Positions 16,466-22,500 of a stretch of 22,500 nucleotides of DNA are shown piece after piece. The position numbers and the translations under genes are program-made. The stretch comes from Prorocentrum cordatum. Its lineage: Eukaryota; Sar; Dinophyceae; Prorocentrales; Prorocentraceae. The stretch covers positions 1 through 22,500 of the forward strand of contig CAUYUJ010014200.1 of the NCBI GenBank assembly GCA_963575745.1. Reading direction: 5' to 3'. The number at the start of each line of letters is the position of its first letter. The stretch's first letter is position 1. The notes under the pieces were generated by a model. That model made no database searches. It was not told where the DNA came from and saw only the letters and a program-made list of their open reading frames with translations.

Positions 16466-16546
16466 GTCTGGCTCCATCATACAGTACGTTGGCATGGAGG
16501 CCATCTGCTCGGGCACCAGAATACAGCGCACCCGTGCGCGGGAGCG
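16466..16546 (+). CDS. KH-domain-type protein, internal exon 4 of 4 visible
   Basis: The acceptor CCTCCCCAG (AG at 16464-16465) is followed by a single base G that completes the serine codon begun in the previous exon. Then come SGSIIQYVGMEAICSGTR and IQRTRARE. This supplies the second helix end and the following strands of the KH fold begun by LGKQGGTRKKLER, with SG.I..YVG the typical continuation. The proposed donor is CG|GTGCTC (16546/16547), a GT site. I could not find the next exon before 19.3 kb, so the gene either continues beyond the window, with the DEK-like gene in its intron, or is degraded after this point. Confidence 0.6.
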
Positions 16547-17059
16547 GTGCTCCCTGCCCGCGCCCGCAGAAGGGGGCCTGGGGGAGCACGGAGAGAGCTA
16601 GGGATAAGCATGTACATTCAAATCTCCCACAATGACTGAGAAAAATGTGCGAATCACGTAGGGACAGCTATTCTTCACCCCTGTACTATTCAACTCTCCG
16701 TAGTGCGGGGGTCTACACCCGGCAGCGCACTTCAAACACCGTGAGGGAGGAGAGGGAGCGAGAGGGGAAAGCGGAGAAGGAGGGAGGGATGTTGGGCCAA
16801 TTTTGGTTCGATCGATCCGATTCGCCATCTCGATCACATTCGATTCTGCCTTGCTGGCGGCCCTGGGCGGCCCAGGTCTTGCCCTTCGTGGTTGTGCAGC
16901 CTGGCGCGGTCGGCCCCCTTCGATTGCGGCTCCGTGCCGACGCAGCCTGGCTCAAAGCACGGTCCTTTCCGAGATGATTCAGCGAGTCGAGGCTGACTGC
17001 TCCGGGATTGGGGAGAGCGACGCTGGAATCGAAGAAGAGACAACTGCACAACCAGGAAC
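16547..17059. other. No gene recognised
   Basis: Two diverged direct repeats of TGTACATTCAAATCTCCCAC type lie at about 16611 and 16680. A purine-rich GGGAGGAGAG stretch lies at 16743-16790. No exon is supported. Confidence 0.4.
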
Positions 17060-17172
17060 TTTGGGCGCCCTGCGCGGATTTCTCGGATCCGCGCTGGGCC
17101 CTTCAGGTGGCGCCTCCGGCGCGGCCCCTGGCGCGCCCAGCGCAGGTCCAAGAAGTCCGCGCGGAGCGGCAG
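17060..17172. mobile_element. GC-rich foldback element F, copy 3
   Basis: GGCGCCCTGCGCGGATTTCTCGG on the left is matched inversely by CCAAGAAGTCCGCGCGGAGC on the right. The interior GGCGCCTCCGGCGCGGCCCC is shared with copy 4. This copy is shorter because part of the inner CTGGCGCG hairpin is missing. A TCGAAGAAG segment upstream is shared with copies 1 and 4. Confidence 0.7.
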
Positions 17173-17270
17173 CGGTTGGTGACAAGCGGCGTGCCTCCCC
17201 CTCCTGTGGAGAGAGGGACCCCCCAGGGCCGGGGCCCCGGGGTGCGCGTGTGGATCCGCGAGCGAAGAAC

Positions 17271-17417
17271 GGTATAACATATAAACCTTCTCGCTGTCGG
17301 GGGCGCCTGTCCCTGGGCGGCTAGAAGGGTTATACCCCTACGGTGCCACCGTAAGGGTATGATTTTTTCTAGCCCAGGGGCAGGCGTCCCCGACGGCGAA
17401 AAAGTTTACCTTGTACC
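17271..17417. mobile_element. Near-complete 147-bp foldback hairpin
   Basis: The left arm (17271-17344) and right arm (17348-17417) are inverse to each other at roughly 80 percent, with only GCC at the tip. Landmarks: GGTATAAC...GGTTGTACC-type ends, GTCGGGGGCGCCTG against CAGGCGTCCCCGAC, CCCTGGG against CCCAGGG, CCCTACGGT against ACCGTAAGGG. No frame of interest runs through it. Confidence 0.8.
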
Positions 17418-18144
17418 GCTCCTCGCCCGTGAAATGTTGGGCACGTGCTGCTGGAGGCCCCCCGGGGAGCCCCCGGGCCCCCCACCTCCCGCGGAGCAGC
17501 GCCGCAGAGCCAGGCGCTCCTCGGGGGGGACGGCCCTCCCGGGCCGGGGGGAGGGCCCCCCGGGGGGGCCGAAGGCGAGGAGAGCCACCTGTCGCCCGGG
17601 ATCCGTTTTGCTGGTTCGGGAGGGGCTTTGGGCAAAACGGCGCGAAGATCGGGGCAAAATCGGATCGGGACAGCTCGACATCTCCGAGAATCGGCGGGTT
17701 TGGAGGGTGTTTTGGGCGCCGCGGCCGCTCCAGAGCGTTCCGGAACGCTCTGAGAGCGCTCCGGAACGCTCTGGAGCGATTTATCCAGATCCTAGCCCTG
17801 TTTTACTGGGTTTCGGGGCGTTCCGTAAGGTCCAGGTTCCAGCCGGGCCTGTCCCTCGAGGAACGAGTCAGAACTTGTCAAGAATAGTAGGAGGGCGATT
17901 CGGTGTGTACACCCTGTGGCTCCTTTCAAATATATGTGTTGAGCATGTTTGATTGTTCGTCCAAGGTTCGCCTGGAAGGGGACACGCCCTAGCTAAGTCT
18001 AGGTCGGGAAATCCAATTCGAAGCCGAGGCGCCCCGTGGTCCCCGTGGTGGGAAAAGCCACTTTTCGTTCCTGCTTCGGCGTTTTCCTCTTGGTGGGGCG
18101 CTGGCTGCAGCCAGACACTCTGCAGCGTGGTCTTGGGGCTCCCG
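17418..18144. other. No gene recognised; paired GAGCGTTCCGGAACGCTC palindromes
   Basis: The palindrome GAGCGTTCCGGAACGCTC (17733-17750) is followed by a one-mismatch version (17754-17771). Both relate to those in repeat unit U near 6.8-7.0 kb. The rest is GC-rich, with open frames of low-complexity Pro/Gly/Arg composition. Confidence 0.55.
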
Positions 18145-18372
18145 TGGGGGGGGAGGAGGGGGAGGTTGGAGGAGGAGGGAGATGGGAGGAGGAGGGAGGA
18201 GAGTGAAGAAGGGAGGAGGGAGGAGGGAGGACGGAGGAGGGAGGACGGAGGCGGGAGGAGGAGGGAGGAGGGAGGAAGGAGGAGGAGGAGGAGGGAGGAG
18301 GAGGAGGGAGGAGGAGGCAGGAGGGGAGGAGGATGATGGGGAGGAGGAGGCAGGAGGAGGAGGAGGAGGAGG
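18145..18372 (+). repeat. GGA-rich array, about 230 bp
   Basis: Purine-rich GGAGGA/GGGAGGA units with periodic GGACGGAGG and GAAGGGAGG variants. It is more diverged than the triplet runs at 9.4 and 16.2 kb. It reads as Glu/Gly/Arg on plus and Pro/Ser/Leu on minus. Confidence 0.9.
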
Positions 18373-18784
18373 CAAACCTGCCCCTGCGAGCGTGGACCCA
18401 GCACATTCTGCAAAGGGTCGTGGCCCCGGGAGCTCCAGCTCGCTGCACTGCACACGAGGGGCCGCGGCTCCCTGGGGCGGTGACTCCGACTTGCGACGGG
18501 CAGCGCGATACGATATGTTTGTTTGGATTGGAGCGCTGATGTGTCCTGGTCGCCGATATTTTTTTCAGCAGCCGCAAGCGAAAGCGCAAACGGCGAGTCG
18601 AGTCAGAGCGGGCCGCGCAAAGGCGAATCACCTAAAGGCGGCTGGGCCTCAGGCATCACCACGGCGGGCAGGGCCGGCGGGTGGGGGTGCAGGCTGCGGC
18701 TGCCGGGAGCTAAGCCAGGGCAACGCGCAAATTGAACCTGGTCGCCGATAATCGAAGAAGGAAAAGAAAACGGCATAAACACGA
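18373..18784. other. No gene recognised
   Basis: GC-rich sequence. GGTCGCCGATA occurs twice (18549, 18740), the second leading into foldback copy 4. No splice-supported exon was seen. Confidence 0.4.
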
Positions 18785-18931
18785 ACTTCTGGCGCTCCGC
18801 ACGGATTTCGTGCATCCGCGCTGGCCACCACCCGGCGGCGCCTCCGGCGCCGCCCCTGGCGCGGTCCGCGCGCCAGGGACGGGGGGTCCCAGCGCAGAGC
18901 CAAGAAGTCCGCGCGGAGCGCCAGGAGTTTC
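18785..18931. mobile_element. GC-rich foldback element F, copy 4
   Basis: CTTCTGGCGCTCCGCACGG and its inverse CCGCGCGGAGCGCCAGGAG bound 147 bases. Inside are GGCGGCGCCTCCGGCGCCGCC and CCTGGCGCGGTCCGCGCGCC, both near-palindromic. It matches copy 1 nearly end to end. Confidence 0.75.
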
Positions 18932-18968
18932 TGTGTTCACGCAGTTTTGTGCCCCTTCTGGACCAACC

Positions 18969-19125
18969 ACCAAACCACCCCAACCCAACCCGAAGGCCCA
19001 AATTTATCCTCGATTTCCAGTGGGGGGGGTCGGGGAACATTGAAAAAACACATGGAACCCGTACCCCCCCCAACCCGAATTTCGGGTCAGATTCGGGTCT
19101 TCGGGTTGGGTTGGGGTGGTCTGGT
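18969..19125. mobile_element. 157-bp MITE-like element with ACCAAACCACCCCAACCC ends
   Basis: The left arm ACCAAACCACCCCAACCC (18969-18986) and what follows to about 19010 pair with the right arm, which ends GGGTTGGGTTGGGGTGGTCT at 19122. An inner palindrome ACCCGAATTTCGGGT lies just before the right arm. CTTCTGGACCAACC touches the left end, and CTTCTGGACAACC lies 10 bases beyond the right end. The right arm is rich in G runs. It lies 213 bases upstream of the DEK-like gene. Confidence 0.65.
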
Positions 19126-19337
19126 AGGCAGTCATCTTCTGGACAACCAGGGGGGCTGGCTGATGGTGCCACGGCCCAGGTGGTCCCGAGGAGACCTGCG
19201 AGAGGCTCGCCAGGCAGAGGCCCCAGGCCGTGCCGAGCGAGGCCCGCTCCGTATAGCCGCGCCGGCTCCCGCCGCGGGGGGCCCCGCGTCCCGGAGAGGG
19301 CCTGCTGCCGGCGGCCTCGCAGCGCGTGCCCGCCGCC

Positions 19338-19916
19338 ATGGCCAGCGCGCCGGAGCAGCCGGCGCCGGGCGCGGCGGCCCTGCCCTCCGACGATGTGCTC
19401 AGGGGCCACGTCGCCGCCATCCTCGAGGGCCAGGACCTGACCCAGATGTCCATGAAGGAGGTCCGCGGGCTGCTGGAGACCCGGTGCGGGATGGCGGCGG
19501 GCGCCCTGGACGAGCACAAGGCGAAGGTCAAAGAGGTGGTCACGGCCAAGATCGCCGAGCTGCAGGATGCCAACGACCAGCACGAGGACGCGGCCTCGGC
19601 GGCGGTGGCCCCCGCAGCCCAGCCCAGCGCGGGCGCAAAGCAGAAGAGGGCCGACAGGAAGCCAGGCGAGCCAGGCGCAGCAAAGAAGAAGCAGTCGACG
19701 CTCTGCACGCGCAAGAGCTTCATGAAGAATGCCAAGACATTTCCGGTGAAGCTGGGCGACAATAACTTCAACGTGGCTCCACGAGAGTTCAGTACAGGCA
19801 GTTGCGGTTATTTCTTGTCCTCGAAGGTTCCCATGGAGCTGGATGGCGAGAGGGTAATGATGCAGTGCTCACTTAACTGCACTGTGATCGGCTCGAAGGA
19901 GTGGAAGAACGACTGA
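19338..19916 (+). CDS. DEK C-terminal-domain-like protein, single exon
   Basis: The ATG at 19338 sits in GCCGCCATGG, a strong eukaryotic start context. An in-frame GTG at 19326 is not needed. The 192-residue product has a helical segment at about 16-70 with the DEK_C pattern (DVLRGHVAAIL, EGQDLTQMSMKEVRGLLE, then a charged helix). A basic, probably nuclear-targeting linker follows (about 101-118, KQKRADRK and AAKKK). The C-terminal region (about 126-189) contains FMKNAKTFPV, APREFSTGSCGYF and NCTVIGSKEW. DEK_C domains bind DNA or histone-associated partners, so a chromatin role is plausible but inferred. From memory, unchecked, the C-terminal module recurs in dinoflagellate predicted proteins. 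No intron is visible, which would also fit a retrocopy. I saw no relict spliced leader upstream. Confidence 0.75.
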   Translation: MASAPEQPAPGAAALPSDDVLRGHVAAILEGQDLTQMSMKEVRGLLETRCGMAAGALDEHKAKVKEVVTAKIAELQDANDQHEDAASAAVAPAAQPSAGAKQKRADRKPGEPGAAKKKQSTLCTRKSFMKNAKTFPVKLGDNNFNVAPREFSTGSCGYFLSSKVPMELDGERVMMQCSLNCTVIGSKEWKND

Positions 19917-20180
19917 GCCGAGTTGGACTGTAGAACTTCGGTTTCGGGACGTTCGGCCTCGCTTTGGGAGCGAAGTAGAGCTGCGGCTTGAGCGGACAGA
20001 CGTCGCGTCGTTTTCTCTGTCTGTCTCTCTCTCTCTCTCTCTCCCTCGTGCCTTGTTACAAAAAAGTGTCATGAGAGTCCCGAGACAGCTCACATCGACA
20101 AAATATGTCATGGTTTCTCCCACACCCGACAGGCGTGGGCTGTTAGATTCTAAGAACAGACATCCCGACCCGTTCACACT
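19917..20180. other. 3' flank of the DEK-like gene with (CT)n
   Basis: GC-rich 3' flank, (CT)n at about 20019-20043, then a six-A run at 20060-20065. There is no AATAAA; dinoflagellates generally lack it. The A-run is too short to call a poly(A) tail. Confidence 0.5.
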
Positions 20181-20502
20181 GCATACCGCGGCCGCCGGAT
20201 CCCCAGGTCCCCGAACATCCCTGAAAGTCCCGCCTCGCGCCTCTGTGCATACCGCGACCGCCAGATCCCTTGGTCCCCCGAGTGTCCCCGAGAGTCCCGA
20301 TTCGCGCGACTCTGCATACCGCGGCCGCCATTTCCCCCGAATGTTCCCGAGAGTCCCACCTCGCGCCACTCTGCATACCGCGGCCGCCAGATCCCCTGGT
20401 CCCCCGAGTGTTCCCGAGAGTCCCGCCTCGCGCCATTCTTGAAACCGCCGCCGCCAGATCCCCAGGTCCCCCGACTTTCGCCGACTGACCCGCCTCGCGC
20501 CG
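20181..20502. repeat. ~67-bp minisatellite, five units
   Basis: Units start with GCATACCGCGGCCGCC at 20181, 20247, 20314 and 20373, then a diverged GAAACCGCCGCCGCC at 20441. Spacing is 66, 67, 59 and 68 bases. Each unit continues with AGATCCC-GGTCCCCCGA, a CGAGAGTCCC segment and CGCCTCGCGCC. The third unit has a deletion. Confidence 0.85.
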
Positions 20503-20506
20503 ACAA

Positions 20507-22260
20507 ATCATAGCATGACAGAGCGGTATCGTACAATTCCAGTGCGTAGAACAGCACAGTCTTGTAATATATGACAGGACAGAGCATAGCACCACACCAC
20601 CTAACAGCACATGTCCGAGCATACCTAACCATACCATAACATAGCATAGCGTAGCATCACATACAGTCGGGGCGCTGAAGAAGGAACCCTTGTCGTTGGG
20701 GAGGGGCTCGGTGTCCCTTGATTGTTTTACAGTTTGCCCTACGTTTTCCGTAGGTTTGCGATGGGAAATCGAAGTTCAACTGATGGGAAAAAGGGGCCTC
20801 GTTCCTTATTTAGGGTTCGTGAGGCCAACGCCCCGACTGTACCATGACACAGCAGTGCATGCCATAGCACAGCATTGCAGCACAGAACATCCCATGACGC
20901 AGCATACCAAGCACACCATAATGGCACATCGCAGAACTGAACATACCAAAGCAGGACATGCCACAGCTTAACACAACATGACATAGCAGATGCGAGCACA
21001 ACAGCATTACAGCGCATGCTAGGACAGCCTGGATCATACATAACATAACACAGCAATTCATAACTGACATAACGTGGCATAGCAACGGGAATTGTACACC
21101 ATATCATGACAGAACACCCCACAACATAATGCAGCGTCACAGTACACATAAGACGGCATATTGCATCTCGGCACGGATGCCACATCATAACTTGACAGAG
21201 CACGGCACAAGATGGTACACCAAATCCCAACATAACACAACAGAAACACCATACACCATGGCATAATGCATCAGACAGAACCGAGCATGGCACCACACTC
21301 CATACCATAACAAAATAGAGCATACCAACATATGCCATGACTAGGCATACCATAGAATAGCATACCTCGACAGAGCATATCACAGCGTAGCACTGCGGCA
21401 CATCACGTGACATTACATGAACTGACAAGTCATACCATGACGGAGCGCGACATAACACGTTTTAGCATGGTATACCGTAATGTGTACACACATGTGCATA
21501 TCACAACACCACAACAACAACGCATAACATTCCATACCATTACGGAGCAGGGCGCAGCAGGATTGATCGTTCAAAGAAGGCCTGCATACCAGCACACATC
21601 ACCACAGCCAGCAAGAAGGCAGAACAGAGCATAGCGTAAGAGAACATAGCGTATCCTTTCGCACAGTGGGCATTGCATGGCATCATATGGCACAGGACCA
21701 GAGCGCTTCAAACTACGATACAGCATACCACGCCGTTTTTCGGTGTAGCATATTTTCGCATAGCATGACATTTTGCACAATCGGATACAATGTCCTGTCA
21801 TAGCTGAACATGACAGACTGCAGCATCGAGCCCAACATGACCCATCAACGCATCCAACGGCATAGCGGAGCATTGCACGGTCTATCATCACATATCGTAG
21901 CAGAGCGTACCATAATTGTTAAACGAATGGTACCACGGCGGCAGCGAATGTATGCAAACATCATCGGTTTCACCATATAGCAGAGGACGCCTCAACCTAG
22001 CACAATGTCATGAACAGAAAGCAGAGCACACCACAACCAGCATACCATATGCTAACTTTGTCACTACCGCACCACGACGAGAAAGAGCTTAACATAACAC
22101 GACCACTTATACCGTCATTGCCGTGTCATGCCATAACAGAGCAGGCCAACATATTTTGCATTGGGCCAAGCAGAACGTACACACAATCACAGAGCAACGC
22201 ATATCATAACATGAGCTGACAGAGCATATCATGGGATAGGATGGCACCACATAGCACAAT
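20507..22260. repeat. Degenerate CATAGCA/CATACCATGACA array, about 1.75 kb
   Basis: Short words (CATAGC, CATACCA, CACAGCA, TGACAGAGCA, ACATAAC) recur every 5 to 20 bases without a fixed period. Composition is A/C-rich with depleted T, in contrast to the GC-rich sequence to the left. Minus-strand frames read as Met/Leu/Cys/Tyr-rich peptides and are artefacts. It is interrupted by the MITE at 20664-20839. Confidence 0.8.
20664..20839. mobile_element. Complete TA-flanked MITE T (Tc1/mariner-style)
   Basis: The left end CAGTCGGGGCGCTG and the right end AACGCCCCGACTG are inverse to each other. TA flanks both sides (20662-20663, 20840-20841). Second inverted tract: AAGGAACCC near the left, GGGTTC and GTTCCTT near the right. 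At 176 bp it cannot encode a transposase. A 76-base truncated relative lies at 6867-6942. Confidence 0.8.
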
Positions 22261-22500
22261 CGCACAGGACCGAGCAACAGAAACAATGATTGACAGGGAA
22301 CGTTCTGAGATACTACACGGTATTGTCATATGTCATATCATAAAACGCGAGGTGCGCGCCGAGGTCAGGCTGGCAATTGCACCAGGCAGGCGGGGCAACG
22401 ACCGATCGGACGACGCATCACACGTAACAAGCGTTACGACGTCACGCCAGATTGCGCCGACCTTTTTTTGCTTCCCTGCGACTTTACGATTGCTATTACT
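22261..22500. other. Right edge, no gene recognised
   Basis: The CATAGCA-type words fade out. A small hairpin CGTAAC-AAGC-GTTACG lies at 22423-22438. No supported coding sequence. Confidence 0.4.

Noticed and set aside
17881-17925. VYTLWLL-like peptide as the next KH exon
   Set aside because: No acceptor in the right phase and no further match; similarity too short.
10114-18930. Recurring peptide ADPRNPRGAPKV and relatives in several frames
   Set aside because: Translation of the foldback element F arms on both strands, not a shared protein domain.
20060-20065. Poly(A) tail of a retrocopied DEK-like gene
   Set aside because: Only six A residues and no target duplication seen; not enough to call a processed copy.
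20181-20502. CRISPR-like repeated structure
   Set aside because: The ~67-base units are directly tandem, with no spacers; eukaryotic minisatellite.
20739-21891. Minus-strand Met/Leu/Cys/Tyr-rich frames
   Set aside because: Artefacts of the CATAGCA-type array.

Overview
The window looks like nuclear DNA of a dinoflagellate. The sequence-based reasons are: a GC-rich, repeat-saturated landscape; a LINE-type retrotransposon with an apurinic-endonuclease/RT/zinc-finger/RNase H protein; short protein-coding exons separated by multi-kilobase introns, with apparent GC and GA donors and AG|G acceptors; and an intronless gene with a DEK C-terminal-type domain. I cannot place it to species. Prorocentrum or Symbiodiniaceae-like genomes are my best guess.

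Layout. (1) 1-6310: a plus-strand non-LTR retrotransposon, cut at its 5' side by the window edge. It has the end of ORF1 (coiled coil), an in-frame TGA, a very long intact ORF2, and a 3' end finishing in a (ACTCC)n tail. (2) 6310-16600: no long gene, but four short plus-strand blocks (7714-7815, 10942-11022, 14468-14589, 16466-16546) whose translations and splice phases fit together. Together they read as the middle of a KH-domain RNA-binding protein. The introns between them are filled with repeats: a 1.3-kb heptanucleotide satellite, GGA/CTC microsatellites, a four-copy GC-rich foldback family that continues past the last exon, and several MITE-like elements with recognisable terminal inverted repeats. 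(3) 16547-19337: more foldback elements, a GGA array and a near-complete hairpin. (4) 19338-19916: a single-exon gene with a DEK_C-like N-terminus, a basic linker and a second conserved-looking C-terminal domain. (5) 19917-22500: a ~67-bp minisatellite, then a long degenerate CATAGCA-type array interrupted by a clean TA-flanked Tc1/mariner-style MITE.

The most interesting results are: the split KH gene hidden between repeats; the ORF1-TGA-ORF2 arrangement, in which ORF2 has no ATG before its first endonuclease motif and stays open right up to the ORF1 stop; a 206-bp insertion with 5-bp target duplication plus a paralogous empty site 200 bp away; and the family of GC-rich foldback elements.

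The LINE supplies enzymes that could copy itself and possibly other RNAs. The MITE-like elements are non-coding, and their transposases are not in the window. I found no rRNA, tRNA, CRISPR or spliced-leader sequence. Most long reading frames outside the named genes are low-complexity products of repeats.
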